Shown one piece after another: positions 1-9,061 of a stretch of DNA of 64,000 nucleotides. The notes below the pieces were generated by a model. The model saw nothing but the letters and a program-made list of their open reading frames with translations, had not been told where the DNA came from and made no database searches. The position numbers and the translations under genes were made by a program. Source of the DNA: Bordetella sp. FB-8 (GTDB lineage Bacteria > Pseudomonadota > Gammaproteobacteria > Burkholderiales > Burkholderiaceae_B); contig NZ_KB907784.1 of NCBI RefSeq assembly GCF_000382185.1, positions 1,451,633 through 1,515,632 of the forward strand, given 5' to 3'. The stretch's first letter is position 1; each line of letters starts with the position of its first letter.

Positions 1-93
1 AGGATATTTTCTCGCTTCGAAAAACTCGATGCGATGTTCCTCGGCTTTCTCAGCTTCGTGCTGGTTGTCGATGGTCTTCGTGGTTTGTGTTAA
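1..93 (+). CDS. C-terminal end of an IS5-like transposase (5' end outside window)
   Basis: The first 30 codons stay open in frame 1 and stop at TAA (91-93). The peptide contains SRFEKLDAMFLGF followed by a hydrophobic tail ending DGLRGLC. This recalls the C-terminal tail of IS5-family DDE transposases, in which an R-[IV]-x-[ST]-R-[FY]-[ED]-K block is followed by a short hydrophobic stretch. Only the tail is visible, so the catalytic residues cannot be checked and the gene may be intact or broken. The assignment rests on family pattern memory. Confidence 0.5.
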   Translation, partial: RIFSRFEKLDAMFLGFLSFVLVVDGLRGLC

Positions 94-96
94 CAG

Positions 97-442
97 GCGC
101 TAAACCCTGTCGACACCGCCAGACGCATTAACTTTGTCGCTTTCGAATTTGATAAGCGCTAATTTTGTCGAAACCCCATGAATTGCTCATTTCTTGAGCA
201 ATTCAACGAGCGTTGGCAGTGGAACAAGGCGCTCTTCCTGTTACATGCATGGGGTGCGCGACCTCGTCCGTCGTTACGACAAAGTTAACGTTCCTGAGAA
301 AACTCCTTTTGTAGCGAGGAGTTATCTGTGATGGCGCCGGTCAAGCCGTCGGCGACAGCCCGCTGTACGTGTTACCCAGAAGCGCTATCTTTGTCACAAG
401 CGTTATGTTTGTCGCAGAAGCGTTTTTGTTTGTCGATCAACA
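97..442. mobile_element. Repeat array resembling the end of a Tn7/TniA-type transposon
   Basis: Copies of a 14-17 bp motif close to GCGYTAAYTTTGTCG lie at 97-112, 124-139, 155-170, 381-395, 399-414 and 419-435 in plus orientation and at 277-290 in inverse orientation. The last three are almost head to tail and finish in TGTCGATCAACA (431-442), whose complement starts TGTTGATCGACA. Transposons moved by TnsB/TniA-type transposases carry several such transposase-binding repeats at each end and terminate in 5'-TGT...ACA-3'. By that model the element extends leftwards out of the window and its tip is near position 442, only about 40 bp before the liuR operator. Nothing codes between 94 and 513. 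Confidence 0.5.
180..204. repeat. Perfect 10-bp inverted repeat inside the transposon end
   Basis: GAATTGCTCA (180-189) and TGAGCAATTC (195-204) form a perfect 10-bp hairpin with a 5-nt loop. There is no T-run after it, so it is not a normal terminator. It sits in the gap between the two blocks of transposase-type repeats. Confidence 0.6.
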
Positions 443-483
443 TCGGGATGGCCGGGCTTGACGTCGATGCCCAAGGCGGCTAC

Positions 484-500
484 TTTACGTTTACGTAAAC
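484..500. promoter_or_regulatory. Probable LiuR operator/promoter region
   Basis: TTTACGTTTACGTAAAC contains the perfect 12-bp palindrome GTTTACGTAAAC (489-500). It lies 13 nt before the liuR start codon. MerR-family LiuR regulators of proteobacterial leucine/isovalerate genes bind TTTACG/CGTAAA palindromes in the promoter of their own operon, so this is the expected autoregulatory site. The short distance to the ATG and the lack of a clear Shine-Dalgarno before it mean the liuR transcript may be almost leaderless. Confidence 0.7.
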
Positions 501-513
501 TGCAGAATTCCAC

Positions 514-894
514 ATGCCGCTCACCTGGACCATTTCCGAACTCTCCCGGGAGTTCGAGATCACGCCGCGGACGATACGTTTCTACGAAGACCAGGGCATC
601 GTCAGCCCGGCCCGCGAGGGACGCAACCGCATCTACGGCGCGCGCGACCGCACGCGGCTCAAGCTCGCCCTGCGCGGCAAACGCCTGGGCCTGCAACTGG
701 CCGAGATCTGCGCGCTCATCGACATGTACGACACCCCAGGCGATACCGAGCACCAATTGCGCGAATATCAGAACGTGCTGGCCCGTCACCGCGCTTCGCT
801 CGAGCAGCAGCGCCTGGACATCGAAGAAACCCTGCAGGAAATCACCGAGCAGGAGCGGCTCTGCAAAGAGCTGCTGCTGGTCAAGCAAGCCTAA
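514..894 (+). CDS. liuR: MerR-family transcriptional regulator of leucine/isovalerate catabolism (LiuR)
   Basis: This 126-residue protein starts with a MerR-type winged helix-turn-helix (SELSREFEITPRTIRFYEDQG, residues 8-28, then the R-N-R-x-Y wing). A C-terminal coiled coil (about residues 80-120) for dimerisation follows. It lacks the cysteines of metal-sensing MerR proteins, which fits the LiuR group that senses branched-chain acyl-CoA intermediates. It is the first gene of the liu operon, 21 nt before liuA, with a palindromic operator just upstream. ATG at 514 is preferred because the HTH begins immediately after it. The function is inferred from family and context. Confidence 0.88.
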   Translation: MPLTWTISELSREFEITPRTIRFYEDQGIVSPAREGRNRIYGARDRTRLKLALRGKRLGLQLAEICALIDMYDTPGDTEHQLREYQNVLARHRASLEQQRLDIEETLQEITEQERLCKELLLVKQA

Positions 895-915
895 ACACGA
901 GCGAGGAGACAACCC

Positions 916-2094
916 GTGAACATCCCCGGCCTGAATTTCGATCTGGGCGAAGACATCGACATGCTGCGCGAGGCCGTGGCGGCTTTCTCGCAGGCCGAGA
1001 TTGCGCCGCGCGCCGCCGAAACCGACCGCACCGACCAGTTCCCCATGGACTTGTGGCGCAAGTTCGGCGAACTGGGCGTGCTGGGCATGACGGTGAGCGA
1101 GGAGTACGGCGGCACCAATATGGGCTACCTGGCCCACCTGGTGGCCATGGAAGAGATCTCGCGCGCCAGCGCGTCCATCGGTCTGTCCTATGGCGCCCAC
1201 TCCAATCTGTGCGTCAATCAGATCCACCGCAACGGCAACGAGGCGCAAAAGCGCAAGTACCTGCCCAAGCTCGTCAGCGGCGAGCACATTGGCGCGCTGG
1301 CCATGAGCGAGCCGGGCGCCGGTTCCGACGTGGTCGGCATGAAGCTGCGCGCCGAAAAGAAGGGCGACCGCTATGTGCTCAACGGCAGCAAGATGTGGAT
1401 CACCAACGGCCCCGACGCCGACACCCTGGTGGTCTACGCCAAGACCGATCCCGAGGCGCACCAGCGCGGTATCACCGCCTTTCTCATTGAAAAGGGCTTC
1501 AAGGGCTTTTCCATCGCGCAGAAGCTGGACAAACTGGGCATGCGCGGCAGCCACACCGGTGAGCTGGTTTTCCAGGACTGCGAAGTGCCCGAGGAAAACG
1601 TGCTCGGCCAACTCAACGGCGGCGTCAAAGTGCTGATGAGCGGCCTCGATTACGAACGCGCCGTGCTGTCGGGCGGGCCGCTGGGCATCATGCAGGCCGT
1701 CATGGACGTGGCCGTGCCCTATCTGCACGACCGCAAGCAGTTCGGGCAGGCCATAGGCGAATTCCAGCTCATGCAGGGCAAGATCGCCGATATGTATACC
1801 GTGCTGCAGGCCAGCCGCGCGTTCGCCTACGCGGTGGGCAAGAATCTGGATCGCCTGGGCACCGCACACGTGCGCCAGGTCCGCAAGGATTGCGCCGCGC
1901 TGATCCTCTACACCGCCGAGAAGGCCACCTGGATGGCCGGCGAAGGCGTGCAGATCCTGGGCGGCAACGGCTACATCAACGAATTCCCCACGGGCCGTCT
2001 CTGGCGCGACGCCAAGCTCTACGAGATCGGCGCCGGCACCAGCGAAATTCGCCGCATGCTGATCGGCAGAGAACTGTTCAACGAAACGGCTTGA
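916..2094 (+). CDS. liuA: Isovaleryl-CoA dehydrogenase
   Basis: The enzyme is a FAD-dependent oxidase of isovaleryl-CoA to 3-methylcrotonyl-CoA, the third step of leucine degradation. The 392 residues cover the three acyl-CoA dehydrogenase domains: SEPGAGSD (about 131-138) and WITNG (161-165) bind FAD and substrate. The catalytic base is placed as in isovaleryl-CoA dehydrogenases, in [11 protein letters not shown] (Glu247), unlike the C-terminal Glu of short/medium-chain enzymes. The start is GTG at 916 with a GAGGAGA ribosome site 8-14 nt upstream; the in-frame protein begins [18 protein letters not shown] as in relatives. It is coupled to liuR and followed 34 nt later by the thiolase gene. 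Confidence 0.95.
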   Translation: MNIPGLNFDLGEDIDMLREAVAAFSQAEIAPRAAETDRTDQFPMDLWRKFGELGVLGMTVSEEYGGTNMGYLAHLVAMEEISRASASIGLSYGAHSNLCVNQIHRNGNEAQKRKYLPKLVSGEHIGALAMSEPGAGSDVVGMKLRAEKKGDRYVLNGSKMWITNGPDADTLVVYAKTDPEAHQRGITAFLIEKGFKGFSIAQKLDKLGMRGSHTGELVFQDCEVPEENVLGQLNGGVKVLMSGLDYERAVLSGGPLGIMQAVMDVAVPYLHDRKQFGQAIGEFQLMQGKIADMYTVLQASRAFAYAVGKNLDRLGTAHVRQVRKDCAALILYTAEKATWMAGEGVQILGGNGYINEFPTGRLWRDAKLYEIGAGTSEIRRMLIGRELFNETA

Positions 2095-2128
2095 GGCTTT
2101 AACCCAATACACATCGAGGAGTCACATC

Positions 2129-3310
2129 ATGTCCGATCCTATCGTTATCGTTTCCGTCGCCCGCACCCCCATGGGCGGCATGTTGGGCAGCCTGTCCGGC
2201 CTGGCCGCGCACCAATTGGGCTCCGTCGCCATCAAGGCCGCCGTCGAGCGCGCCGGCATCTCGCCCGACCAGATCGACGAAGTCATCATGGGCAACGTGC
2301 TGCAAGCGGGCCAGGGTCAGGCTCCGGCGCGTCAGGCCGCGCTCAACGCCGGCCTGGACAAGCGCGTGGCCTGCACCACCATCCACAAGGTGTGCGGCTC
2401 GGGCATGAAGGCCGCCATGTTCGGTCACGATCTGCTCGCGGTCGGCTCGGCCGAGGTCGTGGTCGCGGGCGGCCAGGAAAGCATGAGCAACGCGCCCTAC
2501 CTGATGCTCAAGGGCCGCCAGGGTTATCGCTACGGCCACAGCACCATTTACGACCACATGGCGCTCGACGGCCTGGAAGACGCCTACCAGCGCGGCACCG
2601 CCATGGGTGTTTTTGCCGAAGACTGCGCTGCCAAGTATCACTTCACGCGCGAAGAGCAGGATGCCTTCTCGATCGAATCGCTGCGCCGCGCGCGCGCCGC
2701 CACCGAGGACGGCAGCTTCAAGTGGGAAATCGCGCCCGTCACCGTGGCCGGCCGCAAGGGCGACACCGTGATCGACACCGACGAAGCGCCGGCCAAGGCC
2801 TCGCCCGAGAAGATTCCGACGCTCAAGCCCGCCTTCAAGAAAGACGGCACCATCACCGCCGCCAACGCCTCGTCGATCTCCGACGGCGCGGCTGCCTTGG
2901 TGATGATGCGCGCTTCCACCGCCGCCAAGCTCGGCTGCAAGCCGCTGGCCCGCGTCGTGGCGCACTCGCAGCACGCGCAGGAGCCCGGCTGGTTCACCAC
3001 CGCGCCGGTCGGCGCGCTGCAGAACCTGTTCAAGAAGACGGGCTGGAAGGCCGAGGACGTGGATCTGTACGAGATCAACGAAGCCTTTGCCGTGGTGACC
3101 ATGGCCGCCATGAAGGAATTCAACCTGCCGCATGCCAAGGTCAATATGCATGGCGGCGCGACGGCCCTGGGCCATCCCATCGGCGCTTCGGGTGCGCGCC
3201 TGCTGGTGACGCTGATCGGCGCGCTCAAGAAAACCGGCGGCAAGCGCGGCGTGGCCACGCTGTGCATCGGCGGCGGCGAAGCGGTGGCGATGGCCATCGA
3301 AATGGTCTGA
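2129..3310 (+). CDS. Acetyl-CoA C-acetyltransferase (thiolase) in the liu operon
   Basis: This 393-residue type II thiolase interconverts acetoacetyl-CoA + CoA and two acetyl-CoA. The nucleophilic cysteine lies in HKVCGSGMKA (Cys89), the GHPIGASGAR block carries the catalytic histidine, and CIGGGEA near the C-terminus carries the second cysteine. A strong GAGGAG site precedes the ATG. Its position between liuA and liuB suggests it disposes of the acetoacetate/acetoacetyl-CoA arm of leucine breakdown. Related genes are named atoB, phaA or thl; sequence alone does not separate a degradative from a polyhydroxybutyrate-forming role. Confidence 0.92.
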   Translation: MSDPIVIVSVARTPMGGMLGSLSGLAAHQLGSVAIKAAVERAGISPDQIDEVIMGNVLQAGQGQAPARQAALNAGLDKRVACTTIHKVCGSGMKAAMFGHDLLAVGSAEVVVAGGQESMSNAPYLMLKGRQGYRYGHSTIYDHMALDGLEDAYQRGTAMGVFAEDCAAKYHFTREEQDAFSIESLRRARAATEDGSFKWEIAPVTVAGRKGDTVIDTDEAPAKASPEKIPTLKPAFKKDGTITAANASSISDGAAALVMMRASTAAKLGCKPLARVVAHSQHAQEPGWFTTAPVGALQNLFKKTGWKAEDVDLYEINEAFAVVTMAAMKEFNLPHAKVNMHGGATALGHPIGASGARLLVTLIGALKKTGGKRGVATLCIGGGEAVAMAIEMV

Positions 3311-3352
3311 CGCCTGATCGCCGTTTTAGAGACAACCTCTTCGGGGTAGTGC

Positions 3353-4960
3353 ATGCCCATCATCGATTCCCGCGCCAACGCGCGGTCGCAGGATTTCACC
3401 GACAACGCCCGGGCCATGCAGGTCCAGATCGACGACCTGGCGAGCGTCACGGCCAGGACGGCGCTGGGCGGCAGCGAAGCCGCCCGCGCCAAGCACGTGG
3501 CCCGCGGCAAGCTTTTGCCGCGTGAGCGCGTCGAGCGTCTCATCGACCCGGGCAGCCCCTTTCTGGAGCTGTCACCCCTGGCCGCGCACGGCATGTATGA
3601 GAACGAGGCGCCCGGCGCCGGCATCATCACCGGCATCGGCCGCATCGAAGGCACCGAGTGCGTCATCGTCTGCAACGATGCCACCGTCAAGGGCGGCACT
3701 TACTACCCGATGACGGTGAAAAAGCATCTGCGCGCGCAAGAGATCGCGCAGCAGAACCGATTGCCCTGCGTCTATCTGGTCGATTCGGGCGGCGCCAACC
3801 TGCCGCGCCAGGACGAGGTCTTTCCCGACCGCGACCACTTCGGCCGCATCTTCTACAACCAGGCTGTCATGTCGTCGATGGGCATCGCGCAGATCGCGGT
3901 GGTCATGGGCTCGTGCACCGCGGGCGGCGCGTATGTGCCCGCGATGAGCGACGAGTCCATCATCGTGCGCAATCAGGGCACCATCTTTCTGGGCGGCCCG
4001 CCGCTGGTGAAGGCCGCCACGGGCGAGGTCGTCAGCGCCGAGGATCTGGGCGGCGGCGACGTGCACACGCGCTTGTCGGGGGTGGTCGATCACCTGGCCG
4101 CCAACGATCTGCATGCCTTGCAGCTGGCGCGCCAGGCCGTGGCGCGTCTGAACCGCAAGAAGCCCCAGCCGCTGGCGCTGGCGCCCGTGCGCGAGCCGCT
4201 GTACGACCCGGCCGAACTGAACGGCATCATTCCCGCCGATACGCGCAAGCCTTTCGACGTGCGCGAGATCATTGCGCGCATCGTCGACGGCTCCGAGTTC
4301 GACGAATTCAAGGCGCGCTACGGCACCACGCTGATCACGGGTTTTGCCCACCTCCACGGCATGCCGGTGGGCATCGTTGCCAACAACGGCATTCTGTTTT
4401 CCGAGTCGGCGCAGAAGGGCGCGCACTTCATCGAGCTGTGCGCGCAGCGCAAGATCCCGCTGGTGTTCCTGCAGAACATCACCGGCTTCATGGTGGGACG
4501 CAAATACGAGAACGAAGGCATCGCGCGCCACGGTGCCAAGATGGTGACGGCCGTGGCCACCGCGGCCGTGCCCAAGTTCACCGTACTCATCGGCGGCTCA
4601 TTCGGCGCCGGCAACTACGGCATGTGCGGGCGGGGCTTTTCGCCGCGCATGCTGTTCATGTGGCCCAACGCGCGCATCTCGGTGATGGGTGGCGAGCAGG
4701 CGGCCAGCGTGCTGGCCACGGTGCGCCGCGAAGGCATCGAGGCCAAGGGCGGCCAGTGGTCGGGCGACGAAGAGGAAGCCTTCAAGGCACCCATCCGCGC
4801 GCAGTACGAGCGCGAAGGCCATCCTTATTACGCCACGGCGCGTCTGTGGGACGACGGCATCATCGTGCCGTCGGACACGCGTCGCGTGTTGGGCCTGGCG
4901 CTATCGGCCGCGCTCAATGCGCCGATTGAAGACACGCGCTTTGGCGTGTTCCGGATGTGA
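3353..4960 (+). CDS. liuB: 3-Methylcrotonyl-CoA carboxylase, carboxyltransferase (beta) subunit
   Basis: This is the 535-residue carboxyltransferase subunit of the biotin-dependent enzyme that makes 3-methylglutaconyl-CoA. Features typical of the family are the early KLLPRERV and [16 protein letters not shown] blocks, the acyl-CoA pocket [18 protein letters not shown], the biotin-side loop [24 protein letters not shown], and [15 protein letters not shown]. Those blocks distinguish methylcrotonyl-CoA from propionyl-CoA carboxyltransferases. It lies 42 nt after the thiolase and 17 nt before liuD, whose product supplies carboxybiotin. The ribosome site before the ATG is weak, which suggests translation coupled to the preceding message. 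Confidence 0.95.
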   Translation: MPIIDSRANARSQDFTDNARAMQVQIDDLASVTARTALGGSEAARAKHVARGKLLPRERVERLIDPGSPFLELSPLAAHGMYENEAPGAGIITGIGRIEGTECVIVCNDATVKGGTYYPMTVKKHLRAQEIAQQNRLPCVYLVDSGGANLPRQDEVFPDRDHFGRIFYNQAVMSSMGIAQIAVVMGSCTAGGAYVPAMSDESIIVRNQGTIFLGGPPLVKAATGEVVSAEDLGGGDVHTRLSGVVDHLAANDLHALQLARQAVARLNRKKPQPLALAPVREPLYDPAELNGIIPADTRKPFDVREIIARIVDGSEFDEFKARYGTTLITGFAHLHGMPVGIVANNGILFSESAQKGAHFIELCAQRKIPLVFLQNITGFMVGRKYENEGIARHGAKMVTAVATAAVPKFTVLIGGSFGAGNYGMCGRGFSPRMLFMWPNARISVMGGEQAASVLATVRREGIEAKGGQWSGDEEEAFKAPIRAQYEREGHPYYATARLWDDGIIVPSDTRRVLGLALSAALNAPIEDTRFGVFRM

Positions 4961-4977
4961 ACGGACGAGATAAAAAA

Positions 4978-7005
4978 ATGTTCAGCACCCTGTTGATCGC
5001 CAACCGCGGCGAGATCGCCTGCCGCGTCGCCGCCACCGCCCGCAAGCTGGGCATACGCACGGTGGCCGTGTATTCCGATGCCGACGCGCAGGCCAAGCAC
5101 GTGGCCGCCTGCGACATGGCCATCCACATCGGCGGCCCTGAGCCGCGCGCCAGCTATCTGCGCGCCGAGGTCATCTTGCAAGCTGCCAAGGACACGGGGG
5201 CGCAGGCCATCCATCCGGGCTACGGCTTCCTGTCCGAGAACGAAGAATTCGCGCAGGCCGCAGAAAAAGCCGGCATTTCCTTCGTCGGTCCGCCGGCCTC
5301 GGCGATCGCCGCCATGGGCAGCAAGTCGGCCGCCAAGTCGCTGATGGAAAAGGCCGGCGTGCCGCTGGTGCCCGGCTATCACGGCGACAATCAGGATCCG
5401 CAGTTTCTCAAGGTGCAAGCCGACAAGATCGGCTACCCCGTGCTCATCAAGGCCAGCGCGGGCGGCGGCGGCAAGGGCATGCGCGTGGTCGAGTCGTCCG
5501 ATGCCTTCATCGAGGCCTTGGCCTCTTGTCAGCGCGAAGCCAAGTCCAGCTTCGGCGACGATCGCGTGCTCATCGAGCGCTATCTGCAAAAGCCGCGCCA
5601 CATCGAGATCCAGGTCTTCGCCGACAAGCACGGCCATTGCGTCTATCTGTTCGAGCGCGATTGCTCGGTGCAGCGGCGCCATCAGAAAGTGATCGAGGAA
5701 GCGCCCGCGCCCGGCATGACGCCCGAACGCCGCAAGGCCATGGGCGAGGCCGCCGTGGCCGCGGCTCAGGCCGTGGGCTATGTGGGCGCCGGCACGGTGG
5801 AGTTCATCGCCGAACCCGACGGCCGCTTCTACTTCATGGAAATGAACACCCGCCTGCAGGTCGAGCATCCGGTCACCGAGATGATCACCGGGCTGGATCT
5901 GGTGGAGTGGCAATTGCGCGTGGCGGCGGGTGAGCCGTTGCCGCTGCGTCAGGAAGATCTGCGCATCGACGGCCATGCGATCGAAGTGCGCCTGTACGCC
6001 GAGAACCCCGACACGGGCTTTCTGCCTTCCATCGGCACCCTGTCGTATCTGGAATTTGCGCCGCATACGGCCTTCGCCAACGATGCCGTGCGCGTGGACG
6101 GCGGCGTGCGCATGGGCGATGCCATCACCCCGTTCTACGACCCCATGGTGGCCAAGCTCATCGTGCATGGCGCCGACCGCGACCAGGCGCGCCGCCGCAT
6201 GCTGCAGGCCTTGGCGCAAACGCGCGTGGTGGGCGTGCAGACCAACGTGGCCTTTCTGGGCCGGCTCATGCGCGACGCGGCGTTTGCCGCGGCAGACCTG
6301 GATACCGGGTTGATCGAACGCCGCCGCGCCACGCTGCTGCCCCCGCCGGCCGAAATCGGCGGGGACGTCTTCGCGCTGGCCTGCGCCGCCGTGCTGGCCG
6401 GGCTAGGCTTGCCGGCTGCGCGCACCGTCGCCGCGGCGGTCGATCCCTGGCTCGCCAGCGATGGCTGGCGCTTGGGCAACGGCGCATACACACTCCCGAT
6501 CGAATGGCTGATCGATGCTGCCGTGCGCCGGATCTCGCTCGTGCGACAGGGGCCGAACTGGCAGCTCGATTGTGGCGCGGGTCCGCAGGACTATGCTTGG
6601 CAGACGCAAACCGCCGCAAGCGCATCCGGCCTGGCCGTGCGCGTGACGCTGGCCGGCCGCGAGTTGAGCGGCACCGTGGTCACGCAGGGCGAGCAGGTGC
6701 ACGTCTTCATGGACGGCAACACCTACGTGCTCGAGCGCCACGATGCCATGGCCCACGCGGGCGACGACGAGCAGGGCCACGCCGGCGGGCTGGCCGCGCC
6801 CATGCCCGGCAAGATCGTCGCCATTTCGGTCAAGGCCGGCGACGCGGTCAAGAAGGGGCAGGCCCTGCTGGTCATGGAAGCCATGAAGATGGAGCACACC
6901 ATCGCCGCGCCGGCCGACGGCACGGTGCGCGAGGTCTTCTACGCCGTGGGCGATCAGGTGGCCGAGGGCGCTGAGCTCGCGGCGATCGACGCGGCAGAAA
7001 AATAA
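4978..7005 (+). CDS. liuD: 3-Methylcrotonyl-CoA carboxylase, biotin carboxylase/biotin carrier (alpha) subunit
   Basis: This 675-residue subunit has an N-terminal biotin carboxylase region (FSTLLIANRGEIACRV, then the ATP-grasp glycine loop KASAGGGGKGMRVV and EMNTRLQVEHPVTE). A linker follows, then a C-terminal biotinyl domain with the lysine in EAMKMEH (about residue 637). It carboxylates its biotin with bicarbonate and ATP, and LiuB then transfers the carboxyl group to 3-methylcrotonyl-CoA. ATG 4978 is chosen because the family starts with this hydrophobic ANRGEIA segment. An upstream GTG at 4957 overlaps the liuB stop and only adds charged residues. No liuC or liuE follows; a terminator does. 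Confidence 0.94.
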   Translation: MFSTLLIANRGEIACRVAATARKLGIRTVAVYSDADAQAKHVAACDMAIHIGGPEPRASYLRAEVILQAAKDTGAQAIHPGYGFLSENEEFAQAAEKAGISFVGPPASAIAAMGSKSAAKSLMEKAGVPLVPGYHGDNQDPQFLKVQADKIGYPVLIKASAGGGGKGMRVVESSDAFIEALASCQREAKSSFGDDRVLIERYLQKPRHIEIQVFADKHGHCVYLFERDCSVQRRHQKVIEEAPAPGMTPERRKAMGEAAVAAAQAVGYVGAGTVEFIAEPDGRFYFMEMNTRLQVEHPVTEMITGLDLVEWQLRVAAGEPLPLRQEDLRIDGHAIEVRLYAENPDTGFLPSIGTLSYLEFAPHTAFANDAVRVDGGVRMGDAITPFYDPMVAKLIVHGADRDQARRRMLQALAQTRVVGVQTNVAFLGRLMRDAAFAAADLDTGLIERRRATLLPPPAEIGGDVFALACAAVLAGLGLPAARTVAAAVDPWLASDGWRLGNGAYTLPIEWLIDAAVRRISLVRQGPNWQLDCGAGPQDYAWQTQTAASASGLAVRVTLAGRELSGTVVTQGEQVHVFMDGNTYVLERHDAMAHAGDDEQGHAGGLAAPMPGKIVAISVKAGDAVKKGQALLVMEAMKMEHTIAAPADGTVREVFYAVGDQVAEGAELAAIDAAEK

Positions 7006-7115
7006 GATAGGACTCTCGGCGCCCGAGCGCGCCTTTGCCCACCTGGCTCATGGCTGTTTCCACGGCCGGGCTTCTCGACGGTGCATCGGGTCCGATGCCC
7101 GCTACGCTTCGGGCG

Positions 7116-7148
7116 AAAAAAAGCGGTTGCCGGCGCAACCGCTTTTTT
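7116..7148. terminator. Bidirectional intrinsic terminator between liuD and argD
   Basis: GCGGTTG (7123-7129) pairs with CAACCGC (7136-7142) around a 6-nt loop. The stem is flanked by an A-run on the left and a T-run on the right, so it can end both the liu transcript (plus) and the argD transcript (minus). Confidence 0.88.
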
Positions 7149-7171
7149 AGGTGCGCGCAGCGCCAGGAGAT

Positions 7172-8362
7172 TTATTTGCGAAGTTGCGCGATCACTCCGT
7201 CCAGCAACTCCAGCATCTGCTTGATCTCGGCCTCGCTCACGGTCAGCGCCGGCATGAAGCGCAGCGAACTGGCGCGCGGCGCATTGAGCAGCAGCCCTTG
7301 CGGGGTCAGCTCGCGGGCGGCGTTGACGATGGCCGGGCCGATGTCGGCGTCCATTTGCAGGGCGCGCAAGAGCCCCATGCCGCGCTCGCCCTGGAAGCCC
7401 CACTTGGCCGAAAGGGCCAGCAAGCCTGCGGAAAGCTGCTTGGCGCGGGCGTTCACGCTTTCCATGAAGCCGGGCGAGACGAGCTTGTCGAACACGGCGA
7501 TGCCGACGGCGGTCATGAGCGGGTTGCCGTTGTAGGTGCCGCCCTGGTCGCCGTGGGTGAATACACAGACTTCCTGGCGGGCCAGCAGCGCGGCCAGCGG
7601 CACGCCGCCGCCGATGCCCTTGGCCAGGGTCATGATGTCGGGCGTGACGCCGTATTGCTGGTAGGCAAAGAGCGTGCCGGTGCGGCCCATGCCGGTCTGC
7701 ACTTCGTCGACGATCAGCAGCAGTTGGTTCTCGTCGGCCAGGGTGCGCAGGCCCTGCATGAATTCCTGCGTGGCGGGGTAGACGCCGGCCTCGCCCTGCA
7801 CGGGTTCGAGCATGATGGCCACGGTCTCTTTGTCGATGAGGCGCTTGACCGATTCCAGGTCGTTCAGATCGGCCTTGGGAAAGCCCGGCACCTGCGGCGC
7901 GAACATCGTGTCCCAGCCCGGTTTGCCCGACGCCGACATGGTGGCCAGGGTGCGGCCGTGAAAGCCGTGGTCCAGGGTGATGATCTTGTAGGCGCCGTTC
8001 TTATTGACCTTGCCCCATTTGCGCGCGAGCTTGATCGCGCCTTCGTTGGCTTCGGCGCCGCTGTTGGCGAAGAATACGCGGTCGAACACCGAACTCTTGG
8101 TCAGGCGCTCGGCCAGCCCGATGGACGGCTCGTTGTAGAACGCCGGCGACGGGTTCATGAGCTTGCCGGACTGCTCGATGATGGCCTGGCGCATTTCGGG
8201 CGCGCAGTGGCCCAGGGTGTTGACGGCCCAGCCCTGGATGAAATCCAGGTATCGCTTGCCCGCTTGATCTTCCAGCCAGGAGCCCTCGCCTCGCACGAAC
8301 ACCACTTCGGGGCGCGAGGTGATTTCCATCAGGGCGTTGACGTTGAACTGGCTAAATTGCAT
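7172..8362 (-). CDS. argD: Class III PLP aminotransferase, probably acetylornithine aminotransferase
   Basis: This 396-residue fold-type I enzyme shows the class III signature: DEVQTGMGRTG for cofactor stacking, the Schiff-base lysine in TLAKGIGGG (about Lys248), and GTYNGNP near the C-terminal half. Acetylornithine aminotransferases (arginine synthesis; they often also act on succinyl-diaminopimelate) match in length and blocks. Related ornithine or GABA aminotransferases are possible, as no other arginine gene is nearby. The ATG at 8362 has an AAGGA ribosome site 6-10 nt upstream; a longer start at 8413 has none and adds unrelated residues. It is a single gene, terminated by the shared hairpin at 7116-7148. 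Confidence 0.8.
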   Translation of the reverse strand: MQFSQFNVNALMEITSRPEVVFVRGEGSWLEDQAGKRYLDFIQGWAVNTLGHCAPEMRQAIIEQSGKLMNPSPAFYNEPSIGLAERLTKSSVFDRVFFANSGAEANEGAIKLARKWGKVNKNGAYKIITLDHGFHGRTLATMSASGKPGWDTMFAPQVPGFPKADLNDLESVKRLIDKETVAIMLEPVQGEAGVYPATQEFMQGLRTLADENQLLLIVDEVQTGMGRTGTLFAYQQYGVTPDIMTLAKGIGGGVPLAALLARQEVCVFTHGDQGGTYNGNPLMTAVGIAVFDKLVSPGFMESVNARAKQLSAGLLALSAKWGFQGERGMGLLRALQMDADIGPAIVNAARELTPQGLLLNAPRASSLRFMPALTVSEAEIKQMLELLDGVIAQLRK

Positions 8363-8594
8363 GGCGGTTCCTTGTAAGAAGAAACATGGCAGGGAAAACC
8401 AGGACTTTAGCACCCATGGGGTTGTCTGCGAGATGTCGCTTTTACGACACGAACTTCCAGGCCCGCCCTCGGGTCGTGGGGCCTGCTCGTGTTGCCGCAG
8501 GGGGTGAATCGGCGTAGAGTAAAATTACCTTTGCTGGTCTGCCGATGAGCGGGCCGACTGTGCAAATGGGCTTCAAACAGGCACCTGCACTCAT

Positions 8595-9053
8595 ATGTAC
8601 GACATCCTGGTTTACCTGTTCGAGAATTACTACACCCCCCAAGCCTGCCCCGCCGCCGATGTGCTGGCCAAGCGGCTTGCCGCGGCCGGGTTCGAGCACG
8701 ACGACATCGATGATGCGCTGGGCTGGCTGTACGGCCTGGCCGAGACCACCGAGCGCTGCGTCGAACTGGCCCAGGTGTCCACCACGGGCGTGCGCATCTA
8801 CGCCGAGTCCGAGTACCGCCAACTGGGTACCGAATCCATCGGCTTCATCAGCTTCCTGGAGTCCGCCGGCATCCTGCCCGCCCCCTTGCGCGAGATCGTC
8901 ATCGACCGCGCGCTGGCTTCCCCCGAGACCCCGGTTCCCCTGTCGTGCACCAAGATCATCGCCTTGATGGTTCTGTGGAGCCAGGAGGCCGAAATCGACA
9001 ACCTCGTCCTGGACGAGCTGCTCGACGACGAAGGCGGCCGCCGCCTGCATTGA
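8595..9053 (+). CDS. smg: Smg family protein (DUF494)
   Basis: This is a 152-residue member of the Smg/DUF494 family, beginning [13 protein letters not shown] and ending in an acidic segment [10 protein letters not shown]. Smg proteins are widespread in beta- and gammaproteobacteria, usually beside dprA and a topoisomerase gene. Their biochemical role is not established. Here the dprA neighbour is missing: argD lies upstream on the other strand and gluQ starts at or just after its stop. The 232 bp before it (8363-8594) hold only the divergent start region with argD, and no clear ribosome site precedes the ATG. Confidence 0.9.
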   Translation: MYDILVYLFENYYTPQACPAADVLAKRLAAAGFEHDDIDDALGWLYGLAETTERCVELAQVSTTGVRIYAESEYRQLGTESIGFISFLESAGILPAPLREIVIDRALASPETPVPLSCTKIIALMVLWSQEAEIDNLVLDELLDDEGGRRLH

Positions 9054-9061
9054 GCGGCACA

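Noticed and set aside
403..2112. 569-codon open frame on the minus strand opposite liuA
   Set aside because: It is a GC-rich antisense shadow: composition is His/Ala/Gly-rich without a family pattern, and the plus strand carries clear liuR and liuA.
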